From contig CAMBHM010000031.1 of assembly GCA_945867185.1 (NCBI GenBank), positions 1 through 10,877 on the forward strand: DNA of 10,877 nt, in the 5' to 3' direction. Position numbers and translations under genes: made by a program. Of the stretch, positions 1-7,159 are shown piece after piece. The first letter of the stretch is position 1; every line of letters starts with the position of its first letter. Source of the stretch: Legionella genomosp. 1. GTDB taxonomy: Bacteria; Pseudomonadota; Gammaproteobacteria; Legionellales; Legionellaceae. The notes beneath the pieces were generated by a model, which had not been told where the DNA came from, did not search any database, and saw only the letters and a program-made list of their open reading frames with translations.

Positions 1-981
1 GATGGTGGTTTTAACCTGTGTTGCTTGGGTGATGCGGGTGTTATTGATCTGGGTTATCACATCTCCTGCTTTTAACCCAGCAAGTTCCGCAGGTGATCCT
101 TGATTCACCTGAGCAATCAAAGCGCCTTGGAACGCTTCAGGATATCCCATGGCTTGTGCCAACTCAGGGGTAATATGTTGTACGAAGACGCCCATTAATC
201 CTCGATGTACCGATCCGAATTTGATGATTTGTTGTGCTACATCTTTGGCCATGTTGATGGGTATAGCAAAACCAATCCCCACACTGCCGCCATAAAGAGA
301 AATAATAGCCGTGTTAATCCCAATTAGTTCGCCATGGACATTGACCAATGCCCCCCCTGAGTTACCCGGGTTAATGGCCGCATCGGTTTGGATGAAGTTT
401 TCAATACCTTCGATGTTGAGATCGCTGCGCTTCATGGCACTGATGATCCCAAAAGTCGCTGATTGACTGTTCCCAAAGCTATTGAGCCCAAAGGGATTGC
501 CAATGGCGACTACAAAATCACCCACCTCTATTTTGTCTGAATCACCTATGAGTAAACTTTTTAAATTTTTTGCATCAATTTTAAGAACGGCCACATCGGT
601 TTCGCTATCACCACCGATAATTTTGGCTTTTAAACGACGTCCATCATTTAAGGTAACAGTGACCAAGGTGGCATTTCTAACAACATGATCATTGGTGATG
701 ATGATTCCTTCTTTGGGATCCAGAATAACCCCTGATCCAATGCTCTGAAATTTTCTCGGTTGCTGTGCGGGTACCGGTGGCTTGTCTTGGTTATCTTCAT
801 CTTCAGTGCCGCCTGCAGGACTGCCTGGGGTAACCCCTTGTACCGCTACGTTCACGATGGCGGGCATGGCATTTTTTAAAACAGGGGCTAAGGTGGGCAA
901 TAGTGACTCGGGCGCTGCTTGTACACTAAGCAGTGATAGAAAAAGACTAGTGCTTAAAAGATATCGCAGGGCATTGATCAC
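1..981 (-). CDS. HtrA/Deg-family periplasmic serine endoprotease (3' end outside window)
   Basis: Periplasmic ATP-independent protease/chaperone that degrades or refolds damaged envelope proteins. The first 327 residues are present; the rest lies beyond base 1. The start is GTG at 981, one base after the pgeF stop, with AAGGTGG six bases upstream; the next in-frame ATG would remove the signal peptide. Residues 1-22 look like a Sec signal peptide with a cut near VQA. The trypsin-like domain carries the full triad: His99 in TNDHVV, Asp129 in SETDVAVLKI, Ser208 in GNSGGALVN. A first PDZ domain begins near residue 262 (MGVFVQHITPELAQ) and includes GSPAELAGLKAGDVI. The linker at residues 50-77 is short and rich in Pro, Asp and Glu, more like DegQ than DegP. 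Residues 167-177 differ from the usual GETVTS-type segment and are about five residues longer than in E. coli DegP. DegP, DegQ or DegS cannot be decided without the C terminus, although the apparently cleavable signal argues against membrane-anchored DegS. Confidence 0.95.
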   Translation of the reverse strand, partial: MINALRYLLSTSLFLSLLSVQAAPESLLPTLAPVLKNAMPAIVNVAVQGVTPGSPAGGTEDEDNQDKPPVPAQQPRKFQSIGSGVILDPKEGIIITNDHVVRNATLVTVTLNDGRRLKAKIIGGDSETDVAVLKIDAKNLKSLLIGDSDKIEVGDFVVAIGNPFGLNSFGNSQSATFGIISAMKRSDLNIEGIENFIQTDAAINPGNSGGALVNVHGELIGINTAIISLYGGSVGIGFAIPINMAKDVAQQIIKFGSVHRGLMGVFVQHITPELAQAMGYPEAFQGALIAQVNQGSPAELAGLKAGDVITQINNTRITQATQVKTTI

Positions 982-982
982 G

Positions 983-1720
983 TTAGTCCACCTTGTCGTC
1001 AAACCAAATGAGTGTTCCCATTCTACCGGTTTTTGCGGCTCTGCGGTAGGAATAGTATGTTTTTTCAGCTTCAAAGCTACAGACGCCGGATTGAAACACT
1101 TGAGGAACACCTGCCTGATGAAGGATGAGCTCCGCCATTTTAGGTAGATCGGCATGACGGTGTGTGTCTTTGATAGAGAAGGTAGGAATTGTAAAGGGGT
1201 AGCGTGTGCTAAAGGTACCGTAGAGCTCTTCTCCAATGGGGTAGCAGGTGCTGCAAATAGCAGGACCAATCCACGCCATGAGAGTATCTGGAGTGCTTTG
1301 CATTTTTTCTAGGGTCTGTTCAATGATGTGATCAGCCAGTCCACGCCAACCTGCATGAATGGCCGCTACTTCTGTGCCTGATTGATTACACAACAACACC
1401 GGTAAGCAATCGGCTGTCAGAATGCACAAAGGGCGGTTGGGTTCGCGAGTGACAGAGGCATCCGCATGTCGAGAAGCAGAGTCCTCGACTACTACCACCC
1501 GATGGCTATGCGTTTGATTCAGCCACTCCGGTTCTTTAGTAAGATTCAGTTGGATTTTTAAGGCTTGTCGATTCAGCAGTACGTGTGCTTGGTTATCCGA
1601 TACATGAAGGGCCAAGTTATTGTCATAGGGCGGAAGACTAAGACCGCCATGCCTTGTGGTGCATAAGGCATGAACAGTAGGGGGTGCATTCCAGTTGGCA
1701 AGTAGATTAGGCATGAGCAT
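983..1720 (-). CDS. pgeF: Peptidoglycan editing factor PgeF (YfiH, multicopper polyphenol oxidase/laccase-domain family)
   Basis: Cytoplasmic YfiH-family enzyme. In E. coli PgeF prevents non-canonical amino acids such as serine from persisting in peptidoglycan precursors; related proteins have been reported to act on purine nucleosides. The 245-residue protein has the family metal site: His71 in NQTHSHRV, Cys105 in TADCLPVLL and His122 in AAIHAGWRGL, close to E. coli His71, Cys107 and His124. TRHGGLSLPPY near the N terminus, GPAICSTCYPIGEEL, and SYRR followed by KTGRMG near the C terminus are also family hallmarks. The start is uncertain: ATG 1720 is used here, ATG 1714 is equally good by alignment to E. 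coli, and TTG 1726 extends the frame by two codons. All three lie inside the 3' end of rluD with no clear ribosome binding site, so coupling to rluD is likely. The E. coli rluD-yfiH order is conserved here. Confidence 0.94.
   Translation of the reverse strand: MLMPNLLANWNAPPTVHALCTTRHGGLSLPPYDNNLALHVSDNQAHVLLNRQALKIQLNLTKEPEWLNQTHSHRVVVVEDSASRHADASVTREPNRPLCILTADCLPVLLCNQSGTEVAAIHAGWRGLADHIIEQTLEKMQSTPDTLMAWIGPAICSTCYPIGEELYGTFSTRYPFTIPTFSIKDTHRHADLPKMAELILHQAGVPQVFQSGVCSFEAEKTYYSYRRAAKTGRMGTLIWFDDKVD
988..994 (-). promoter_or_regulatory. Ribosome binding site for the HtrA gene
   Basis: AAGGTGG on the minus strand lies six bases before the GTG at 981, inside the last codons of pgeF. It decides the GTG start and suggests translational coupling to pgeF. 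Confidence 0.7.
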
Positions 1721-2660
1721 GCTCAATGCTGGTTAAGAGGGACTGAAAATCATCGGGTAGGGGGGCCTTGATGGTAAGTCTTTCGCCTGAAATCGGGTGG
1801 GTGAGAGACAGTGAGGCCGCATGAAGGGCTTGTCTATGCATGTTTTGGATGGCAGAACGAACTGTATCTGGCATTGTCGCTTTCACCCGAATTGGTTTGC
1901 CATATAAAGGATCACCAATGACTGGGTGATCGATATGAGCCAGGTGCACACGAATTTGGTGGGTACGACCTGTTTGTAGGGTCACATCCAGCAAGGTAAC
2001 GAACTGGTAATGCTTATGTATACGATACTCGGTGATGGCTTCACGCCCTTGTTGACAGACAGCCATTTTGATCCTGTCTCGTGGGTGTCTTCCATAAGCG
2101 GTTTGAATGAGGCCCCCTGAGATGAGATGTCCTTGAACCAGTGTTAAATAGTGGCGTACTATGTCTCGCGCTTGCATTTGCTGTATCAAGTGTGTGTACG
2201 CAGGTAGGGTTTTTGCGACTATCAATAACCCTGTGGTGTCCTTGTCTAAGCGATGAATGATCCCTGCCCGAGGGAGATGTTGTAGCGACGGCGCATGGTG
2301 TAGTAAGGCGTTCATTAGGGTATGTGTTTGATTGCCAGCACCAGGGTGGACTACCAGGCCTGCAGATTTATTGACAAGGAGGAGTGCCTCATCCTCAAAC
2401 ATGATGGACAATGGGATGTCTTCAGGTTGACTTGCAATGTCTTTTGGCTCAAGAATCACACGAAGCTGCACGTGTTCACCCCCAAAGACTTTGTCTTTGG
2501 GGCGGCGTGATCCGTTATCGATGGTAATGGATTTTTCTTTCAGCCAGCTCTGTAGGGTTGCTCTTGAAAAATCAGGAAACAACTGGGCAAGCACTACATC
2601 CACACGTTGTCCGTGGCTCGCTGTAGGGATGAGGGCTTCTCTGGTGATTGGATTAGACAA
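1707..2660 (-). CDS. rluD: 23S rRNA pseudouridine(1911/1915/1917) synthase RluD
   Basis: Isomerises three uridines in helix 69 of 23S rRNA to pseudouridine, a modification important for ribosome assembly and function. An N-terminal S4 RNA-binding domain ([17 protein letters not shown], from residue 17) is followed by the RluA-type catalytic domain. That domain shows [23 protein letters not shown] with catalytic Asp139, [13 protein letters not shown] and [10 protein letters not shown]. The start is hard to place. TTG 2660, overlapping the end of miaB by eight bases, gives 317 residues and puts both the GQR motif and the catalytic Asp139 at exactly the E. coli positions. The nearest in-frame ATG, at 2711, would add 17 residues lying wholly within miaB; GTG 2690 is also possible. 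None has a good ribosome binding site, so translation is probably coupled to miaB. VHPGAGN and overall similarity favour RluD over RluC or RluA. Confidence 0.93.
   Translation of the reverse strand: MSNPITREALIPTASHGQRVDVVLAQLFPDFSRATLQSWLKEKSITIDNGSRRPKDKVFGGEHVQLRVILEPKDIASQPEDIPLSIMFEDEALLLVNKSAGLVVHPGAGNQTHTLMNALLHHAPSLQHLPRAGIIHRLDKDTTGLLIVAKTLPAYTHLIQQMQARDIVRHYLTLVQGHLISGGLIQTAYGRHPRDRIKMAVCQQGREAITEYRIHKHYQFVTLLDVTLQTGRTHQIRVHLAHIDHPVIGDPLYGKPIRVKATMPDTVRSAIQNMHRQALHAASLSLTHPISGERLTIKAPLPDDFQSLLTSIEHAHA
1714..1725. repeat. 12-bp perfect palindrome at the rluD-pgeF overlap
   Basis: TGAGCATGCTCA is its own reverse complement. It contains the candidate pgeF start ATG 1720 and abuts ATG 1714. 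It may be chance, or a small structure that hides the start until ribosomes reach the end of rluD. Confidence 0.4.
2480..2502. repeat. Perfect 10-bp inverted repeat with 3-nt loop inside rluD
   Basis: On the plus strand, CCCCAAAGAC is followed by TTT and then its exact reverse complement GTCTTTGGGG. The rluD mRNA would form the same hairpin with an AAA loop. It encodes the linker after the S4 domain ([10 protein letters not shown]), which is conserved in RluD, so the protein constrains part of the sequence. No T run follows on either strand, so it is not an intrinsic terminator. Confidence 0.75.
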
Positions 2661-3999
2661 TGGAAACGGACTCTTGAACCCATCGACCACGTAAGGAATT
2701 TGGTTTGGCATCCGTGATAAGAACGGAGACAAAGTGACCGGTCAACGCCATTGGCCCATCAAAAATCACCACGCGATTACATTCGGTACGTCCTGAAAGA
2801 TGCTGATCATCTTTTCTGGAGGGTCCTGTCACAAGAATACGTTGGGTGGTGTCTACCATGGCTTTGCTATAAGCTGACGATTGCGTCAAGAGGGTGTCTT
2901 GGAGTATTTTTAAACGTTGTTTTTTAACGTCCATGGGGGTGGGATCAGGTAAATTAGCAGCCGGTGTACCGGGTCTTGGGCTATAAATAAAGCTAAAAGA
3001 GGTGTCGAACCCCATGTCTGTCACGAGATCTAGGGTATCTTGAAAATCTTGGTCTGTTTCGCCAGGAAAGCCTACGATGATATCGGTTGAGAGGCGAACA
3101 TCAGGGCGCACTTTACGAAGTTTTCTAATTTTAGATTTGTACTCAAGCCCTGTGTAGCCTCGTTTCATGAGTGCTAAAATGCGATCCGATCCACTTTGAA
3201 CAGGCAGGTGTAAGTGATTGGCAAGCTCAGGAACTTCAGCGTAGGCATTGATTAAGTTATCTGAGAAAGCAAGTGGGTGAGAGGTGGTGAACCGAATGCG
3301 ACCTAAACCTTCGAGCGCTGCAAGATATTGAATCAATAAGGCGAGATCAGCCGTTCCGCCGGCATGCATGCGCCCTTGGTAGTCATTCACATTTTGGCCT
3401 AACAGATTGATTTCTCGAACGCCTTGTAAAGTCAGTTGATAGCATTCAGCTAACACATCATCAAAAGGCCGACTTAATTCTTCACCACGGGTATAAGGCA
3501 CTACACAGTAACTGCAGTATTTACTACAGCCTTCCATGATGGATACAAAAGCGGTTGGTCCTTCTGCACGAGGGGCGGGTAGGTGGTCAAATTTTTCAAT
3601 TTCGGGGAAACGAATATCAACAACTGGTTTTTTGGTTGCAAGACGTTCTGTTAGCATTTCTGGCAAGCGATGTAAGGTTTGTGGTCCGAACACCAAGTCC
3701 ACATAAGGCGCACGTTTTAAAATGGCGCCGCCTTCTTGGCTCGCCACGCAGCCACCTACGCCGATGATCACGTGAGGGTTTTTTCGTTTATGTTCTCGCC
3801 ATTGCCCGAGCTGTGAAAACACTTTTTCTTCGGCTTTCTCTCGAATAGAGCAAGTGTTTAAGAGAATCACATCGGCTTCTTCCAGGTTATCTGTAGACTC
3901 TAAACCGTGGGACCGAAGTAAAACAGCTGCCATTTTAGAGGAATCGTAGGTATTCATCTGGCAGCCATTGGTTTTAATGTATACTTTTTTTGAAATCAT
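2653..3999 (-). CDS. miaB: tRNA-2-methylthio-N6-dimethylallyladenosine synthase MiaB
   Basis: Radical-SAM methylthiotransferase that converts i6A37 to ms2i6A37 in tRNAs reading UNN codons. The 448-residue protein shows all three parts. The N-terminal UPF0004 domain holds an Fe-S cluster on Cys13 ([10 protein letters not shown]), Cys50 ([14 protein letters not shown]) and Cys84 ([11 protein letters not shown]). The radical-SAM core has the CxxxCxxC motif at Cys158, Cys162 and Cys165 ([17 protein letters not shown]). The last 65 or so residues form a TRAM RNA-binding domain ending soon after PNSLRGRW. Cysteine positions are each one off from E. coli MiaB, supporting ATG 3999. That start is six bases after the MFS stop; the nearest purine-rich stretch (GGGA) is about ten bases upstream, so initiation may rely on coupling. 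MiaB rather than MtaB or RimO is indicated by TTSHPLAF and [12 protein letters not shown]. It is followed directly by rluD, not by the ybeZ-ybeY pair that follows it in E. coli. Confidence 0.97.
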   Translation of the reverse strand: MISKKVYIKTNGCQMNTYDSSKMAAVLLRSHGLESTDNLEEADVILLNTCSIREKAEEKVFSQLGQWREHKRKNPHVIIGVGGCVASQEGGAILKRAPYVDLVFGPQTLHRLPEMLTERLATKKPVVDIRFPEIEKFDHLPAPRAEGPTAFVSIMEGCSKYCSYCVVPYTRGEELSRPFDDVLAECYQLTLQGVREINLLGQNVNDYQGRMHAGGTADLALLIQYLAALEGLGRIRFTTSHPLAFSDNLINAYAEVPELANHLHLPVQSGSDRILALMKRGYTGLEYKSKIRKLRKVRPDVRLSTDIIVGFPGETDQDFQDTLDLVTDMGFDTSFSFIYSPRPGTPAANLPDPTPMDVKKQRLKILQDTLLTQSSAYSKAMVDTTQRILVTGPSRKDDQHLSGRTECNRVVIFDGPMALTGHFVSVLITDAKPNSLRGRWVQESVSIV

Positions 4000-4005
4000 G
4001 GGTGA

Positions 4006-5304
4006 TCAGTCCCGAACACTTTTACAATAAGTTTCACGAAGTCGCGGTAGGATGATTAAAGCAATCAGCATGCCAATGGGTAATAAGGCCAAGGCCACAT
4101 GATAGGCCTCTAAGGGATAAACACGTACTTTATCGACGATTTCACCCAGCCATAATTTATCCAGGATATATCCAATGACGGGTTGGCCGACTGCGATGCC
4201 AATCATGTTCATCATGTTCATGAAGCTTAGACCTGTGGCAACGTATCGCTTGCTACACAGTTCTTTTGCAATAGAAAACGCCGTCAAAAAGCCTGCAGAA
4301 AACACACCAAAGCCAAAGAGCAGGGCTTGCATGGTAAATCCTGCTTTGAACGGTACGTAAATGAACAGCACAGAGGTGATGATAGCCCCCACTGAACCGA
4401 TATACATAGGCGGTTTTCGTCGTCCGATACGGTTTGAGAATATTCCCCATAAAGGACTTGCTATCGCCCAGCCCACAAATACCAATGAAATGTAGTTGGC
4501 CGCAGTCGCTTTGGCAATATGTAGTTTAAACATGAGAAAGGGGACGCCCCATAATCCACAGAAAATAGGGGTTGCCATGTACATCAGCCCCCCATAAAAC
4601 GCGACCAACCATAGTTGCCTGTTGTGTAATAATGCAATCAAACTGTTAAAGACGGGTTCATCGTCCTCTGCGGAGTGCGTCATGGCTCGCGCATTTTTTG
4701 GAGCATCTTTGGCGACGGTATAGATCAAGACGGCCAGTACAAGTCCAATACTGCCCATGATGATCATGCTTTCTCGCCAGCCATAGCTATCAATCAATAG
4801 GGCGAGCGGCGTTTCTCCGCCGATAGCGCCTAACATGCCAATGGTAACCATCATACCTGTTAGTAATGCAAATCGTTCTGCGGGGAACCAATTGGCGGCA
4901 AGTTTCATGGCACCAACGGCTGCAAAAGCTGAGCCAAATCCAATCATGAGACGGGCTAGACACGCCATGAAAAAGTTATCAGTTAAACCAAAGGAAATGG
5001 TGCTGATAGCACAAATGGTGGTGGCAATGGTTAGAAGGCGTTGTGGGCCGAAATAATCCATCAGCACCCCACCGGGTAATTGCATAGCAGCATAGGAGTA
5101 AAAATAAATGCCGGATAACACACCAAGCGTTTTGCTGGTTACTGAAAAATCCCGCATCAATTCAGAGCTCATGACGCTGGGGGAGACTTGTAGCAGGCAT
5201 TCATAAAAATAAAAAAGGCATCCTAACCCCCAGACTATCCATGGCATGATGGAGGTGACGGGTAGTGCATTCTTTTGAGAATTTGTTATGTTATGGTTAG
5301 CCAT
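4006..5304 (-). CDS. Major facilitator superfamily transporter, substrate unknown
   Basis: Inner-membrane secondary transporter of 432 residues with about 12 predicted hydrophobic helices, from TM1 at residues 20-38 (PWIVWGLGCLFYFYECLL) to the last at about 412-430. The MFS signature between TM2 and TM3 is present in degenerate form (GGVLMDYFGPQRL, 78-90) and its repeat between TM8 and TM9 is clearer (GIFSNRIGRRK, 287-297). A hydrophilic central loop (199-218) separates the two six-helix halves. ATG 5304 is preferred: it puts 20 hydrophilic residues before TM1 and lies downstream of a good promoter. An upstream in-frame ATG at 5385 lies inside slt, lacks a ribosome binding site and would precede that promoter. 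The FYFYE...LQVSPSVM opening recalls MFS proteins that are numerous in Legionella and Coxiella, including the Pht group of nutrient importers; this is a resemblance, not a substrate assignment. It heads the unit running into miaB. Confidence 0.93.
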   Translation of the reverse strand: MANHNITNSQKNALPVTSIMPWIVWGLGCLFYFYECLLQVSPSVMSSELMRDFSVTSKTLGVLSGIYFYSYAAMQLPGGVLMDYFGPQRLLTIATTICAISTISFGLTDNFFMACLARLMIGFGSAFAAVGAMKLAANWFPAERFALLTGMMVTIGMLGAIGGETPLALLIDSYGWRESMIIMGSIGLVLAVLIYTVAKDAPKNARAMTHSAEDDEPVFNSLIALLHNRQLWLVAFYGGLMYMATPIFCGLWGVPFLMFKLHIAKATAANYISLVFVGWAIASPLWGIFSNRIGRRKPPMYIGSVGAIITSVLFIYVPFKAGFTMQALLFGFGVFSAGFLTAFSIAKELCSKRYVATGLSFMNMMNMIGIAVGQPVIGYILDKLWLGEIVDKVRVYPLEAYHVALALLPIGMLIALIILPRLRETYCKSVRD

Positions 5305-5316
5305 TATATCGCAGCA

Positions 5317-5322
5317 CTCCTC
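5317..5322 (-). promoter_or_regulatory. Putative ribosome binding site for the MFS transporter
   Basis: GAGGAG lies 12 bases before ATG 5304. The spacing is longer than usual, but it is the only strong purine motif in the leader and it supports ATG 5304 over ATG 5385. Confidence 0.5.
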
Positions 5323-5342
5323 AATGGGCTTGGAATCGAAAA

Positions 5343-5371
5343 ATAATATCAGCTTGTCCAGTATTTGTCTA
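5343..5371 (-). promoter_or_regulatory. Predicted sigma70 promoter of the MFS-miaB-rluD-pgeF-htrA unit
   Basis: The minus strand reads TAGACA (5371-5366), a 17-bp spacer, then TATTAT (5348-5343). Each hexamer matches the TTGACA/TATAAT consensus at five of six positions with ideal spacing. The first three bases of the -35 element are the slt stop codon TAG. Transcription would begin near 5336, giving a leader of about 30 bases before ATG 5304. The region downstream to 5305 contains the ribosome binding site and nothing else that I recognise. Confidence 0.65.
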
Positions 5372-7156
5372 TGTTTTGAGCCCATTCATAATGGGTTTAA
5401 GATCTGACTTTAATTGTAAACGGTATTGATACACGGCATAAAAGGCAAGGATATTCTTAAGATAATTTCGTGTTTCATACCAGGGCAACGTTTCTATCCA
5501 TACATCCAGATCATTGGTCGGATTGTTTTTAAGCCAGTAAGCGGCCTGTTTGGGACCGGCATTGTAAGCGGCAGCCATCAAAATAGGGTGTTTATGGAAG
5601 CGTTTGGCTAAGATACTCAAGTAAGCGATACCGATATGAATGTTGTGTTCTTTGGATAGTAATTGTTCTTTTCCGCTATAAGGGAGGTGCACTTGTTTTG
5701 AAATCACACGGGCGGTTGCAGGCATGATTTGCATCAGACCCAATGCGCCTGCACTCGATGCGATTTTATCACGGAACCCACTTTCTTGGCGGATAATGGC
5801 GTAGATCAAGGGTTGTTGTATTTGATAATTATGGGCATAGGTGACGATGGGCCCCTGATAAGGGAGGGGAAAGCGAAGGGATAGTTGGTTATTGAGTTCG
5901 TCGGTGTTACTGAGTGCGATGGATTTGTCATGCCATTGTAAGTCGTCTGCCAACCAGTTTGCGAGGGCACTTTTTTCGTTTTTTGGCAGTTCGCTTGCAA
6001 AGTCAGTCACGAGTCTTGAGGCTTCTATCATTTGGTTGGAAAGGTACAGAGATCTGATTTGATCGGTTATAGGTTGGTAAGGTTTCAGTAAGGTGTGTTG
6101 ATCGGGGGGCTGTTCGTGTTCAAAATGGAACGCTTGTTTCAGTCGAAAACTTGCCAGAAATCCGTAATAATGACGATTCTTTGCGAGAGTTTGATATTCA
6201 GCTGTGGCTGCCTCTTGATGACCGATTGCTTCTTCTGCACGTGCTAACCAATAGTGCCAGCAGGGGCTCTCTTTTTCTGTTGATCGAGCGATGAGGCGGA
6301 TGACTTGTGCCCATTGTTTGTGTTTTAAAGCCAGTCGAATTTCCCAGCCCAGTAAGATCTCATTTTGAAAAGATGGATTGACTTTGCCAAACCATGTAGC
6401 CGCATCCGGTTCATTTCTCATGGCTTTGTAGAGTGCTACTTTCGCCAAGAAGTGTTGCTGTTGGGTGTGACTCAATACGTGTTTTGTCAAAGGGTTGGCC
6501 CATAGTGCTAGAGCCTTAGTCATCGTGATGGGGATCGTGCTGGTTAGACCATATAAGTAAAAATCAGCCCGCAATGGGCTATCTGGTAGTGTTGTGACGT
6601 GGGAGGGGTGTAGAAAAAGTTGGGAAAGCGTCTTGATTTCATCAAGACGAGGCGGATGGCGGCGTTGTAAGAGATAGAGGGCCAGTCGCACGTTCTCTTG
6701 TTCCAGGGCCAAGGCGACACGTGCTGTGACCCTGTCATCATCAATGTCGTTGGTTTTTAGGAGCAGTGCAAATAATTGATTACAGGCATCGGGTTGGGAT
6801 TGTCCTGTGAGCCATAGGATCTGTCCGGTTTGAATGGCCGCTTGTGTTTGTCCTAGGTGATGTTGCGCGAGAGCGTGATAGCAACGTAAGTTAAGGCTAT
6901 TAGAGGGCTGATAAAATCGCAGGTAGGTGCTCCAATTGCGCTGAAGGGCTAATTGGAAGAGCCATTGTTCGCGGAGTTTTTGAGAGAGGGGGCTTGTGCC
7001 TTCGATGAAGGTGATGAAGTCTTGATCCGGCGTTAAGGGCAGATGCTCTCGCCATGCACTGTACTGCATGAATTTGGCGAGGTACTGCTGTCCTGAGTGA
7101 ACAAGGGACATTGCAGTGAGGGAGAACAGGAAAAAAAAGAATGGGAAGCAACGCAT
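5369..7156 (-). CDS. slt: Soluble lytic murein transglycosylase (Slt70 family)
   Basis: Periplasmic enzyme that cuts the MurNAc-GlcNAc bond of peptidoglycan non-hydrolytically, leaving 1,6-anhydromuropeptides. The 595-residue protein starts with a signal peptide made of an unusual phenylalanine stretch (MRCFPFFFFLFSL). A long helical region (about residues 25-410) follows, matching the ring-like U and L domains of Slt70. The C-terminal lysozyme-like domain (about 435-580) shows IIRQESGF with catalytic Glu458, GALGLMQIMPATA, MAAAYNAGP and ETRNYLKNIL. It is somewhat shorter than E. coli Slt (645 residues with signal). ATG 7156 is chosen; TTG 7159 immediately before it would add one codon. It begins three bases after the rpe stop, so it is probably cotranscribed with rpe. 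Its stop codon overlaps the predicted promoter of the next unit. The catalytic motifs make the family assignment firm; the exact Slt70 orthology rests on the helical region and length. Confidence 0.95.
   Translation of the reverse strand: MRCFPFFFFLFSLTAMSLVHSGQQYLAKFMQYSAWREHLPLTPDQDFITFIEGTSPLSQKLREQWLFQLALQRNWSTYLRFYQPSNSLNLRCYHALAQHHLGQTQAAIQTGQILWLTGQSQPDACNQLFALLLKTNDIDDDRVTARVALALEQENVRLALYLLQRRHPPRLDEIKTLSQLFLHPSHVTTLPDSPLRADFYLYGLTSTIPITMTKALALWANPLTKHVLSHTQQQHFLAKVALYKAMRNEPDAATWFGKVNPSFQNEILLGWEIRLALKHKQWAQVIRLIARSTEKESPCWHYWLARAEEAIGHQEAATAEYQTLAKNRHYYGFLASFRLKQAFHFEHEQPPDQHTLLKPYQPITDQIRSLYLSNQMIEASRLVTDFASELPKNEKSALANWLADDLQWHDKSIALSNTDELNNQLSLRFPLPYQGPIVTYAHNYQIQQPLIYAIIRQESGFRDKIASSAGALGLMQIMPATARVISKQVHLPYSGKEQLLSKEHNIHIGIAYLSILAKRFHKHPILMAAAYNAGPKQAAYWLKNNPTNDLDVWIETLPWYETRNYLKNILAFYAVYQYRLQLKSDLKPIMNGLKT
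7131..7138 (-). repeat. Homopolymeric T8 tract in the slt signal-peptide coding region
   Basis: Eight consecutive T on the coding strand encode part of the Phe run (FPFFFFLF), starting 18 bases after the first base of the ATG. Such a tract could slip during replication or transcription and would put slt out of frame early. It is intact and in frame here. Confidence 0.7.
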
Positions 7157-7159
7157 CAA

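Noticed and set aside
782..1147. Plus-strand open frame of 121 codons across the pgeF-htrA junction
   Set aside because: Antisense to the signal peptide and start of htrA and the conserved C terminus of pgeF; low-complexity translation without family features.
2480..2502. The rluD hairpin as an intrinsic terminator
   Set aside because: No T-rich tail follows on either strand and the sequence is inside a conserved coding region.
3985..3991. A7 run after the miaB start as a programmed frameshift site
   Set aside because: The zero frame continues correctly into conserved MiaB sequence, and no downstream structure or alternative product is apparent.
5305..5385. 27-residue N-terminal extension of the MFS protein from ATG 5385
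   Set aside because: It overlaps slt, contains the likely promoter, lacks a ribosome binding site and places a Cys-Cys hydrophilic stretch before TM1.
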